Shown here: in pieces, positions 1 through 6,646 of the stretch
How the letters are laid out: every line of letters starts with the position of its first letter
Position numbering within the stretch: the first letter of the stretch is position 1
Assembly: GCA_964384625.1 (NCBI GenBank)
Contig: CAYLNH010000311.1
Span: forward strand, 1 to 7,992
DNA length: 7,992 bases
From: CAYLNH01 sp964384625
GTDB taxonomy: Bacteria > Verrucomicrobiota > Lentisphaeria > JABSQK01
Reading direction: 5' to 3'
Program-made: the position numbers and the translations under genes
The notes under the pieces: generated by a model
Database searches by the model: none
What the model was told of the DNA's origin: nothing
The model's input: only the letters and a program-made list of their open reading frames with translations

Positions 1-1
1 T

Positions 2-1078
2 GTTCAAAAGCTCAACGGCGGGCGTCGAATCCAACTGAATTTTGGCACAATAGATCCGGACGTTGTCAGCTATGCCGCAGTCCCGGTGGCGGCGGTCACC
101 GGCTGGTGTTTCTTCCGCGCCGCGGAGCGGCCGTGGCTGCTGCTGGCGGCTGTGGCTCTGACTCTGTTACGAATGACGCTCAACACCTTGGACGGCGTCC
201 TGGCGATTCGCCGCGGCAATCTGTCGCTGAAGGGCGAACTGGTCAACGCCCTGCCGGACCGCTATTCAGATCTGCTGGTTCTCAGCGGCATCGCGTTGTC
301 GCCATTGTGCCGGACGTGGGTTGGCGTGCTGGGGTTGGGTTCGATGGTATTGGTCAGTTACAGCGGCATGCTCGGCAAAGCGCTTGGCGTTTCCTGGCAG
401 CATCACGGGCCGATGGGCAAGGTGGAACGGCTGCTCACACTGATGGCCGCAGCGGTGTTCCAGTACATCCTGTTGTCGCGGTATGAGACCGCGATGATCG
501 ATGGCCTGCAATTGTCGCCGTTGGATCTGGCGCTGCTGGGCGTTGCAGTGCTCGGCCAGATAACCGTGTTCCGCCGGACGCGTGGCCAACTGCGCGAGAT
601 CACCTGCAAGGAAGCCCGGGAGAAGCTGGCTGCCGACCGCAACGCCGATCGCGCCGTGGTGCTCTATGATTCGCAGACCGGCAACACGCGGCAGGTTGCT
701 GAAGCAATTGCGCAGGGCCTCGGATGTGATGCCCGCCGCCTTGACGCCGGCGTCGACCCGAACGCCTTCGCACTGGTCGTCTTCGGCTCACCCAACCTGC
801 GCAAGCAGCCGACCGCTCGGATGCAGGACCTCCTTGGCAGCGTTCCGGACGCCCCGCCGGTCGCGTTCTTCAGCACCTTCGGGATGCCGGGATGGGGGCA
901 GATATCAACGCCGCTCTGTTTCCGCAACATGGCTCTGGCGTTGGGCCGGAAGCCCGTCGCCGCGTTTTCCTGTCCGGGCTTCCACCGGAAGTACAAGACG
1001 TACAAGGGCCGGCCGCACACGGAGGATTTGCGCTCAGCGTTCCTCTTCGGCCTGAAGCTCTCAAAGCGACTGGGGTGA
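2..1078 (+). CDS. CDP-alcohol phosphatidyltransferase fused to a flavodoxin domain (5' partial)
   Basis: The reading frame is open from base 2, so the gene begins upstream. A GTG at 86 is an internal possibility but would cut into the first membrane segment, so I reject it as the start. Counting from that GTG as residue 1, residues 15-165 are a hydrophobic, multi-pass domain carrying a CDP-alcohol phosphotransferase signature: NTLDG at 33-37, A40, G50, N54, D58 and D62. This family swaps CMP on a CDP-activated lipid for an alcohol head group at the inner membrane. Two of the usual aspartates are Asn here, and the Arg after the conserved Ala is Ile. From memory, YnbA-like members also carry these Asn changes. 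After a charged helical linker (about 163-188), residues 189-330 form a flavodoxin-like domain: strand VVLYD, FMN phosphate loop SQTGNT at 196-201, then VVFGSP at 231-236 and SCPGF at 295-299. The fusion is in one uninterrupted frame. It is the first visible gene of a four-gene lipid operon. Confidence 0.85.
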   Translation, partial: VQKLNGGRRIQLNFGTIDPDVVSYAAVPVAAVTGWCFFRAAERPWLLLAAVALTLLRMTLNTLDGVLAIRRGNLSLKGELVNALPDRYSDLLVLSGIALSPLCRTWVGVLGLGSMVLVSYSGMLGKALGVSWQHHGPMGKVERLLTLMAAAVFQYILLSRYETAMIDGLQLSPLDLALLGVAVLGQITVFRRTRGQLREITCKEAREKLAADRNADRAVVLYDSQTGNTRQVAEAIAQGLGCDARRLDAGVDPNAFALVVFGSPNLRKQPTARMQDLLGSVPDAPPVAFFSTFGMPGWGQISTPLCFRNMALALGRKPVAAFSCPGFHRKYKTYKGRPHTEDLRSAFLFGLKLSKRLG

Positions 1079-1082
1079 GGCG

Positions 1083-2012
1083 ATGATGTCGACAGCTGCC
1101 ACAACGAATATGCTGTTGATCGTCTGGGCGTCGTTGATCGGAGCGGCCGGTCCGTTGGGGCTGTTGTCGCTCTGGCGCCTGCAGCGAGGCAAGGCGATCA
1201 AGTCCATCTGGATCAAGTACGGCTCCTGGTTCTTGATGTTGCCGGTCATTACGGTGCCGATGTTCTTCGGGACCGTCGGTATGCAGGTGGTGTTTCTGCT
1301 GTTGTCGCTCCGGGCTTTCCAGGAATACGCCCGGGCGGTCGGCTTGTGGCGGCAACGCGGCCACTTGTGGCTGGCGCGGGTGCTGATCTGCTTGACATAC
1401 ATCCCGGTATTTCTCGGGCGCTACCACATTCTGATGGCGATGCCCGCTCACGCGATCGTGCTGGTCGCCGCCTACCCGATCGTGCGGGATCGCTTCAAAG
1501 GCATGATCCAGCAGACCTGCCTGACGGTTTTCGGCGTGATCTACTTCGGCTGGTTCCTGGCGCATCTGGCCTTCCTGATGCACTTGGCGAACGGACCGGC
1601 GGTGATCCTTGCGTTTCTGTTCGTGGTGATCGTCAACGACGCGGCAGCCTACCTGATCGGATCGAATATCGGCCGGCACAAGCTGTCGCCGAACCTGAGT
1701 CCGAACAAGACAGTGGAAGGGACGGTCGGCGCCCTCGCTGCGGCGATTGCAGCAGCCTTGGCGGTGCGTTTTGCCTGGGGCGGCATCACGCTTCACCACA
1801 CGGTCATGCTGGGCGCCCTGATCGGGATCGGCGGCACCGTCGGCGATCTGGCCATTTCGATGATCAAGCGCGACGTCCAGATCAAGGATGCCGGCAGGTT
1901 GATCCCGGGGCACGGCGGGGTTCTCGACCGGCTCGACAGCATTCTTTTTGCCGCCCCGGTCTGCTTTCACTTCATCAATTACTTCTATGATTTCACGGAT
2001 AAGCTGCCATGA
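1083..2012 (+). CDS. cdsA: Phosphatidate cytidylyltransferase (CDP-diacylglycerol synthase, CdsA/YnbB type)
   Basis: Makes CDP-diacylglycerol from phosphatidic acid and CTP, the activated donor for the phosphatidyltransferase encoded just upstream. The 309-residue product is strongly hydrophobic, with about eight predicted membrane segments, and has the family's usual length; E. coli YnbB is about 298 residues. The complete CDS signature lies near the C-terminus, residues 259-285: S259, K262-R263, K268-D269, G271, P275, H277-G278-G279, D282-R283 and D285. These include the residues known to bind metal and nucleotide. An earlier conserved stretch is ND at about 184-185 followed by YLIG, and PNKTVEG near 207-213. 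Translation starts at ATG 1083 (or the ATG directly after it), with the purine-rich GGGGTGAGG just upstream, four bases after the previous stop. The stop overlaps the next start by ATGA. It is probably a pathway-specific second copy rather than the housekeeping enzyme, judged from its neighbours. Confidence 0.93.
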   Translation: MMSTAATTNMLLIVWASLIGAAGPLGLLSLWRLQRGKAIKSIWIKYGSWFLMLPVITVPMFFGTVGMQVVFLLLSLRAFQEYARAVGLWRQRGHLWLARVLICLTYIPVFLGRYHILMAMPAHAIVLVAAYPIVRDRFKGMIQQTCLTVFGVIYFGWFLAHLAFLMHLANGPAVILAFLFVVIVNDAAAYLIGSNIGRHKLSPNLSPNKTVEGTVGALAAAIAAALAVRFAWGGITLHHTVMLGALIGIGGTVGDLAISMIKRDVQIKDAGRLIPGHGGVLDRLDSILFAAPVCFHFINYFYDFTDKLP

Positions 2013-2707
2013 CCGAACCGGCCATCGTCAACTGGGACTATACGCCGCCGCCGGGGGCCTGTGACTGGGTCATTGACAACCCGGTCATGCGCGGCACGCG
2101 ATGGCTGGCATGCTGCGGTTTCCGTCTGTCGATGCGGCACTACCATCGCATGAGGGTCACCGGTCTCGACCACGTCCCCGCTCGTGAACCCGTTATTATT
2201 GCGGCCAACCACACGAGCCATCTTGATGTCCTCGCGATCCTCGCCGCCCTGCCGTGGCGCACGGCCGGGCGCACCTGCGCGGTCGCCGCCGAGGATTACT
2301 TCTTCACCAGCGCCGCCCGCAGCGTGCTCACCCGTTCCGTCGTCGACTGCATTCCGATCGACCGCAACGGCCGCAGTGCGCGCGGTCTGCATCTGTGTGC
2401 CGGGCGCCTGCGACAGGGCGGCAACGTCATCTTCTTTCCGGCCGGCACCCGCAGTGCCGACGGCGGCATCGGCCCGTTCAAGGCCGGCGTGGTCGCCGTC
2501 AGCCGGGGCTGCCGCGTACCGGTTCTGCCGTGCGCCGTCACTGGAACGTTCGACAGCCTGCCGCGCGACCGTCTGCTGCCGCGGCCGACGCCGATCGTAC
2601 TGCAGTTCGGCGCCCCGGTCTGTTTTGCCGCGGCCGACTTCGCCGGATTGTCGCACGAGGACGCCGCTTTGCTACTGGAAACCCGAGTCAGGGAGATGCT
2701 CCGATGA
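2009..2707 (+). CDS. plsC: 1-acyl-sn-glycerol-3-phosphate acyltransferase (PlsC family)
   Basis: A 232-residue lysophospholipid acyltransferase. The family transfers an acyl chain to lysophosphatidate, giving the phosphatidate used by the cytidylyltransferase encoded immediately before it. Motif I, NHTSHLD, is at residues 67-73, with catalytic H68 and D73. Motif II is IPIDR at 115-119. Motif III is FFPAGTRS at 142-149, where the near-invariant Glu of the FPEGTR pattern is Ala145. Motif IV is VPVLPCAVTGT at 170-180. The length is normal for the family, and there is no long N-terminal membrane anchor, only a weakly hydrophobic stretch before motif I. ATG 2009 overlaps the previous stop by ATGA, so coupling is likely; the ribosome site (GGATAA) is weak. 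The motif III change could alter acceptor choice, so another lysolipid or an alcohol could be the real substrate. Confidence 0.9.
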   Translation: MTEPAIVNWDYTPPPGACDWVIDNPVMRGTRWLACCGFRLSMRHYHRMRVTGLDHVPAREPVIIAANHTSHLDVLAILAALPWRTAGRTCAVAAEDYFFTSAARSVLTRSVVDCIPIDRNGRSARGLHLCAGRLRQGGNVIFFPAGTRSADGGIGPFKAGVVAVSRGCRVPVLPCAVTGTFDSLPRDRLLPRPTPIVLQFGAPVCFAAADFAGLSHEDAALLLETRVREMLR

Positions 2708-3573
2708 ACGCACTGCAGCAGATCAAGATCATGGCGCTCAAAGCCGCGGTCGGCACCATTGGCCAAACCAGTCGCGGCCTTCGCATCGCCGCAACCAGCG
2801 GGTTCACATCGGGTGTGATGCTCGATTATGTCTACCGGAACGAAGCCCACGGGACACTGCTGATCGGGCCGCTGCTGGACCGTTTCTACCTGTCGCAGAC
2901 CGGCTGGCAGGTGATCCGCAAACGTAAGGAGAACCTGGAACGGCTGACGCATATCGCCATCGACATGCAACGGACAAGCCAACGGAAGCCGGTCATCGTC
3001 GACATTGCCTCCGGGCCGGCGCAATACCTGTTTGACGTCCTGGCCCACGAAGCGCCGGATGTCGACGTGATCTGTCGCGATATCTCGGCGGAAGCCGTCG
3101 CCGCGGGCACCGACAAAATCGCCGCGGGCCAGACGCAGAACATCCGTTTCGAACGCGGGAACGCTCTGGATCCGGCGGACCTGGCCCGCCTCCAGCCCCA
3201 ACCCAACATCGTGATCGCCTCCGGTTTCTACGACTGGATCGACGACGACGACGTCATTCGAACGAACATGCGAAACGTGCATCGGCTGCTGCCGGCCGGC
3301 GGCTGCTTCGTCTTCACCAATCAGTCCGGTCACGTCGACCTGGAAACCGTCAACGCGGTCTTTAAAGGCTACGACGGCAAGCAATCGCTCCACATGGTCA
3401 CGCGCCCTTGGCGTACGGTAAACGCCTGGGCCGCTGCCGCGGGCTTCACGATCCAGACTACTCTGACCGACGAGCACGGCCACTACAGCGTCGCCCTGGC
3501 ACGAAAAGAGCCGCCGGCGGACGGCGCGGAATCAGGAGAACGCGCGGTCCCGCAGTCGCGTTCCGGTGCCTGA
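2704..3573 (+). CDS. Class I SAM-dependent methyltransferase, YnbC C-terminal-like
   Basis: A 289-residue protein with a Rossmann-type methyltransferase core. Motif I is VDIASGPAQYL at residues 99-109, with the acidic end of strand 2 in CRDIS at 124-128, RGNALD at 151-156, and the post-core strand NIVIASGFYDWID at 168-180. The N-terminal part carries SGFTSGVMLDYVYRN (32-46) and, at 59-77, DR-Y...GW..IR.RK; these match, from memory, the domain known as Methyltransf_20, found as the C-terminal half of E. coli YnbC. Here it is free-standing, without the alpha/beta-hydrolase half. The start at ATG 2704 overlaps the acyltransferase stop by ATGA, and AGGGAG lies 8 bases upstream. A longer in-frame reading from 2254 overlaps the acyltransferase gene and is not real. 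The tail after about residue 268 is low-complexity and polar. Its place in the operon suggests it methylates the head group or an acyl chain of the lipid made there; the substrate cannot be read from sequence. Confidence 0.85.
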   Translation: MNALQQIKIMALKAAVGTIGQTSRGLRIAATSGFTSGVMLDYVYRNEAHGTLLIGPLLDRFYLSQTGWQVIRKRKENLERLTHIAIDMQRTSQRKPVIVDIASGPAQYLFDVLAHEAPDVDVICRDISAEAVAAGTDKIAAGQTQNIRFERGNALDPADLARLQPQPNIVIASGFYDWIDDDDVIRTNMRNVHRLLPAGGCFVFTNQSGHVDLETVNAVFKGYDGKQSLHMVTRPWRTVNAWAAAAGFTIQTTLTDEHGHYSVALARKEPPADGAESGERAVPQSRSGA

Positions 3574-3586
3574 ACCGGTCGAACCA

Positions 3587-3606
3587 GCCGCTGCTTTGAC
3601 AGCGGC
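3587..3606. terminator. Small hairpin between convergent genes, possible weak terminator
   Basis: A perfect 7-base stem, GCCGCTG and CAGCGGC, with the 6-base loop CTTTGA, lies in the 35-base gap between the methyltransferase stop and the end of the opposing small gene. Neither side has a T-run, so it is not a canonical intrinsic terminator. Its position between converging operons is what suggests a bidirectional role. Confidence 0.3.
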
Positions 3607-3608
3607 GG

Positions 3609-4082
3609 TCAGTCCTGTTCCTGCCGGTACGCTTGTCCGTACTCCCGCAGGCGGTCCACCGTGATCACCTGGCACTGCGGCGGGTCGTTGTCACTCCACG
3701 GGGTGCAGATATCCTCAAGCGGTCCCAACCAGGCCAGCAGAGCTTCGTCGATCTCGTCGGCGGCAGTCCGGCAACGCAACCGGTGGCTGACGCCGGTCCC
3801 CGACGCATCGAACAGGGCGGCGACGATTTCGCCTGCTTCCCGAAAACACCGAAGCTCACACTGGGCAAAGGCCTCGGTTTCACCGACCCGGAGCTGCCGC
3901 CGGCAGCGGAAATCCCGGAGATCTATGTCCGGCGGCGAATGCGTGGCAATATAGATATTGGCGCCGCAGGCGCGGTTGCCGGTGGTTTCGAGGTCGGCGT
4001 GTTCCACCACGCTGTCGGTTGCCGGCCGGAAGTCAATGCCGGGATGGGCCTGACGCAGAGCGGCAATCAGGGGGTCCTTCAT
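3609..4082 (-). CDS. Cysteine-rich hypothetical protein coupled to the sulfatase
   Basis: I do not recognise this 157-residue protein. It begins MKDPLIAALRQAHPG and has no signal peptide or membrane segment, so it should be cytoplasmic. It contains seven cysteines (39, 60, 75, 79, 104, 126, 137), many for its size, including a CELRC pair at 75-79; the pattern fits no iron-sulfur motif I know. There is a predicted N-terminal helix, a middle part that looks strand-rich, and helices around 106-120. The start is ATG 4082, whose ATGA overlaps the sulfatase stop; GGGA lies six bases upstream. A longer in-frame reading to 4244 would run far into the sulfatase gene and has Pro/Arg-rich, non-protein-like composition, so I reject it. 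Tight coupling to the sulfatase implies a linked role, such as an accessory protein or an enzyme acting on the same substrate. This is inference only. Confidence 0.7.
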   Translation of the reverse strand: MKDPLIAALRQAHPGIDFRPATDSVVEHADLETTGNRACGANIYIATHSPPDIDLRDFRCRRQLRVGETEAFAQCELRCFREAGEIVAALFDASGTGVSHRLRCRTAADEIDEALLAWLGPLEDICTPWSDNDPPQCQVITVDRLREYGQAYRQEQD

Positions 4083-5503
4083 TGCTGTTCCCGCAGGTGC
4101 GGCATGACGGCCGGGTAGTCGGCCGGGATCAGGTTGACGCCGTCGCTGAAGCCTTCGGGTCTGTCCTTCAACTGCGCGACCAGGCGCCGGCGCCAGGAGG
4201 TCAGTTCCTGCCGGTGGCCGGCGCTGCCGGCCAGGTCCCGGCATTCCGCCGGATCGTTGTTGAGATCGAACAGCTGCTCGCTGCCGTCGTGCGGTCGCCA
4301 GATGTATTTCCAGCGGCCGTCGGTCAGCATCTGGAAGCCCTGCGGCACGCTGTAACAGGGCGCGTGTTCGGTGTGGAGCTGCTCGCGGATAACGGTGTCC
4401 TCACCGCGCAGCGCCGGTACGAGGCTGATGCCGTCGACCGTGTCCGGAATCTCGATTCCGGCCAGCTCCAGCAGTGTCGGCATGATATCTTCAAGACAGA
4501 CCGGGCGATCGCAGGTCCGGCCGGTTTGGAAGCCCAGCCCCGGCGCGCCCTGGATCAGGAACGGGATGCGTGAGGACCCCTCGTACGGCTCGCATTTACG
4601 GAAGTAATAGTGGTCGCCCAGCAGCTCGCCGTGGTCGGCGGTAAAGAGTATGACCCAATCGCGCTGCATCGCCCGGCTGCGGCTGATGAACTCGCGCACC
4701 AGCCAGCTGATCTGGTCGTCGATATGGTTGATCAACCCGTAATATCCCGCCTGCGCCGAGCGCTTGCGCTCGCCTTCGAGGACACAGTGCGGACTGTCGA
4801 CCGGCAGGCCGATGCCGTCGTTGGCCGGGCGTTCGGCCCAGTCGCCGATGGCCAGTTCCGGGAGGTCCTGGCGCAGATAGCGGTCCATATAGAAGGCCGG
4901 CGGGATGAACGGCGGGTGCGGGGCGTAGAACGACGCGGTGAGGAACAGCGGGCGGTCGTCCGTGTGCTCGCGGAGGATCCGGCGAGAGGTTTCGGCGACC
5001 CAGTTGGTGGGATGCAGATAATCCGGCAACTGCCACGGCCGGGCCTGCCAGCCGTTGAACTGGATACCGTGCCCCTGCACGTTGCCGCTGCCCGGCGCCT
5101 GCGCGGCCACCGTCCGGTTGTACTCGTCACCGCCGATATAGGTGGACCCGAGGATCCGGGTTTCGTAGCCGTAGGGTTCTTCATAGGGGTCCTGGTGCAT
5201 ATAGCGCCCGGCGATGGCGGTGTGGTAACCGGCAGCGTGCAGCTCCTGCGGCAGGGTGCGTTCGCGGATCGGATAGCCGCCGGCAAATCCCACCATACCG
5301 CTGCTGGACGGATACTGTCCGGTCAACAGCGACCGGCGGGCGGGGATGCACGACGGACAGGTGGTGTAGGCCCGGGTGAAGTGCGTTCCGGCGGCGCCGA
5401 TGTGGTCGATATTCGGCGTGAGCAGGACCGGGTGCCGCTCCAGCGACAGACAGTCGCCGCGCATCTGGTCCGGCATGATCAGAAGGACATTCGGTTTCGT
5501 CAT
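4079..5503 (-). CDS. Type I sulfatase (formylglycine-dependent), probably cytoplasmic
   Basis: A 474-residue S1-family sulfatase that removes sulfate esters, probably from a sugar. The active-site motif is CIPAR at residues 52-56 followed by SLLTG; C52 should be converted to formylglycine by a maturase that is not in this window. Metal-site residues are D12-Q13 in MPDQMRGD and D290-H291 in TADHGE; K303 and E309 fall in the conserved segment before RIPFLI. The usual GKxH motif is replaced by GRYMH at 99-103, with Arg for Lys and one extra residue. The C-terminal region has the typical WKYIW and LFDLNNDPAE patterns (398-420). The protein starts directly at the first core strand (TKPNVLLIMPD) with no signal peptide, so cytoplasmic action is likely, requiring import of the sulfated substrate. 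The start at ATG 5503 is supported by AGGGAG six bases upstream; the frame is open further upstream but without a better start. Exact substrate is unknown. Confidence 0.92.
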   Translation of the reverse strand: MTKPNVLLIMPDQMRGDCLSLERHPVLLTPNIDHIGAAGTHFTRAYTTCPSCIPARRSLLTGQYPSSSGMVGFAGGYPIRERTLPQELHAAGYHTAIAGRYMHQDPYEEPYGYETRILGSTYIGGDEYNRTVAAQAPGSGNVQGHGIQFNGWQARPWQLPDYLHPTNWVAETSRRILREHTDDRPLFLTASFYAPHPPFIPPAFYMDRYLRQDLPELAIGDWAERPANDGIGLPVDSPHCVLEGERKRSAQAGYYGLINHIDDQISWLVREFISRSRAMQRDWVILFTADHGELLGDHYYFRKCEPYEGSSRIPFLIQGAPGLGFQTGRTCDRPVCLEDIMPTLLELAGIEIPDTVDGISLVPALRGEDTVIREQLHTEHAPCYSVPQGFQMLTDGRWKYIWRPHDGSEQLFDLNNDPAECRDLAGSAGHRQELTSWRRRLVAQLKDRPEGFSDGVNLIPADYPAVMPHLREQQ

Positions 5504-5711
5504 GGACAACTCCCTGCGCTTGGATTGGCATAACTCTGCCATCTGCGCGGCGATAGTCCAGACGGATCCGCGGCGCCCGATTGCGCGTCCCGATAATTCG
5601 CCGGACTGCCCCGGCCGCGGAATCCGCGAGGGCTGCGGCGGCATGCCGCGAAGCTCCTCCAAGGCGGGTGCCTGCCGCCGTGGCGGGTCCGGCTTGCGAG
5701 CGATGCCGCGG
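5504..5711. other. Intergenic region between the AraC-type gene and the sulfatase gene
   Basis: This 208-base GC-rich spacer has no credible gene, though the sulfatase frame happens to stay open through it. It contains several short inverted repeats: TGGCA/TGCCA (listed separately), the perfect 12-base palindrome GCGGCATGCCGC at 5638-5649, and CGCGG-AAT-CCGCG at 5616-5628. No T-rich terminator follows the regulator gene and no convincing -35/-10 pair is visible for the sulfatase, so read-through from the regulator gene and a separate sulfatase promoter are both possible. Confidence 0.5.
5526..5541 (-). promoter_or_regulatory. Inverted repeat upstream of the sulfatase start, possible operator
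   Basis: TGGCA and TGCCA are separated by TAACTC, giving a symmetric 16-base element that ends 22 bases upstream of the sulfatase start codon and just before its AGGGAG ribosome site. The symmetry and position would suit a dimeric regulator or a short leader hairpin. A 5-base arm is easily met by chance in this DNA. Confidence 0.22.
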
Positions 5712-6599
5712 TCAACGGCTGTTGCGCCAGGCGCGCGGGCTTTGGCCGTGATGGGCGCGGAAGACCCGGGAGAAATAGGCCGGATCGCGGAACCCACAGG
5801 CCCGGGCCACTTCGGAAATGTTGAAGGCCCCTTCCTCGAGCAGCCGGTTGGCGAGCAGCATGCGCTGTTCGGCGATAAACGCAGTCAGACGAATGCTTTT
5901 CACTGCGTGGAAACGGTGCGACAGATAGTCGGCACTGTAGCCGAGTTCGGCGGCGATCTGGGCGACGGAAAGTTCGGGCAGACACAGATGCGTCTCCACA
6001 TACATCTGCGCCACGTGTACCAGGTGGTCTTCGGCGGTGGTCGGTTCCAACCCGGACATCGCGTCGAGCATGACGGCCAGAGCGGCTTGTACCAGGCCGC
6101 GCACCAGGTGATCGCCCTCGGAAGCGCCCTGCCCCACGGCGGCCGTCGCCTCGACCAGATAGCGATAGGTGCGGCCGGCCCGAGGGTCCGCCAGGCGCGC
6201 CGGGAAACGCCGGTGGTCCCCGCCCGGATCGTCAAAACGCGTGTGACCGCTGAAGGCCTCCGGGCCGACGTTGCAGACGATATTGCCGTAGGGCTGTTGC
6301 CGGTCGTCGATGTATTCGCGATGCGGCACGCCCCGCGGAATCACCGTAACGGCGCCGGGACGAATCGGAACTGCCCCCTCCCGCAAGCGCATGCCGCCGA
6401 CGCCGACGGCGCCGAACAGCAGTTCAATCTGGTCGTGCATATGCCCGACGGGACTTGGCCGAAACGGCAGTACCGGCGGCGCGATATGACACGTCCGCCG
6501 GCCGCGGCCGAGATCGGTCAACACTCTGTTTGCGAGTTCGCCGACGAACCCCCAGTATGCCCTGGGACTGTTCACGGCGCGGAAACGGGCTGCGTCCAT
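5712..6599 (-). CDS. AraC-family transcriptional regulator
   Basis: A 295-residue regulator with an N-terminal ligand-sensing cupin and a C-terminal double helix-turn-helix. The cupin part (about 45-110) shows HMHDQIELLF at 53-62, a Pro-Gly turn at 81-82 and IPRGVPHREY at 87-96. The first HTH is LSVAQIAAELGYSADYLSHRF (about 210-230). The second, with the family signature, is FNISEVARACGFRDPAYFSRVF (259-280), ending GQSPRAWR. The start at ATG 6599 has GGAG about 11 bases upstream, which is rather far. It lies upstream of the sulfatase on the same strand and is divergent from the oxidoreductase gene, so it probably controls one or both, likely in response to a sugar or a related catabolite. The inducer is unknown. 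Confidence 0.93.
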   Translation of the reverse strand: MDAARFRAVNSPRAYWGFVGELANRVLTDLGRGRRTCHIAPPVLPFRPSPVGHMHDQIELLFGAVGVGGMRLREGAVPIRPGAVTVIPRGVPHREYIDDRQQPYGNIVCNVGPEAFSGHTRFDDPGGDHRRFPARLADPRAGRTYRYLVEATAAVGQGASEGDHLVRGLVQAALAVMLDAMSGLEPTTAEDHLVHVAQMYVETHLCLPELSVAQIAAELGYSADYLSHRFHAVKSIRLTAFIAEQRMLLANRLLEEGAFNISEVARACGFRDPAYFSRVFRAHHGQSPRAWRNSR

Positions 6600-6610
6600 G
6601 CCTAAGAAAT

Positions 6611-6637
6611 CTCCAATAACTTAAGGATAACTCCAAT
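6611..6637. promoter_or_regulatory. Direct repeats CTCCAAT, possible AraC-type operator
   Basis: CTCCAAT occurs at 6611-6617 and again at 6631-6637, exactly 20 bases apart, close to two helical turns. AraC-family proteins typically bind direct half-sites with about this spacing, and the element lies in the divergent regulator/oxidoreductase promoter region, just upstream of the regulator's start. The first copy overlaps the likely ribosome site of the regulator gene on the minus strand, which would fit autoregulation. The inference rests on a single 7-base repeat. Confidence 0.3.
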
Positions 6638-6646
6638 CAACGCCGG

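Noticed and set aside
870..1970. Long minus-strand open frame (366 codons) opposite the cytidylyltransferase gene
   Set aside because: It is rich in Arg, His, Gln and Pro, has no family motif, and lies antisense to a gene with a perfect CDS signature; it is a GC-rich shadow.
2254..2703. N-terminal extension of the methyltransferase frame
   Set aside because: It would overlap most of the acyltransferase gene, is Arg/Pro-rich, and a strong ribosome site precedes ATG 2704.
2296..3483. Minus-strand open frame of 395 codons opposite the acyltransferase and methyltransferase genes
   Set aside because: It spans two clearly recognised plus-strand genes and has no recognisable domain; a shadow.
4610..5533. 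Plus-strand open frame of 307 codons opposite the sulfatase gene
   Set aside because: Antisense to a gene with all sulfatase motifs; composition (many Val, Arg, Gly, Asp) is typical of a shadow.
5638..5649. Perfect palindrome GCGGCATGCCGC as an operator or site
   Set aside because: Such palindromes are common in GC-rich spacers and it is not placed near a recognisable promoter; mentioned only in the spacer description.
5504..5797. N-terminal extension of the sulfatase frame, which could have encoded a signal peptide
   Set aside because: The extension is Pro/Arg-rich with no hydrophobic segment, runs into the regulator gene, and ATG 5503 has a good ribosome site.
5376..6605. Plus-strand open frame of 409 codons opposite the AraC-type gene and the spacer
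   Set aside because: It crosses an intergenic region and the start of the sulfatase gene and has no domain; a shadow.
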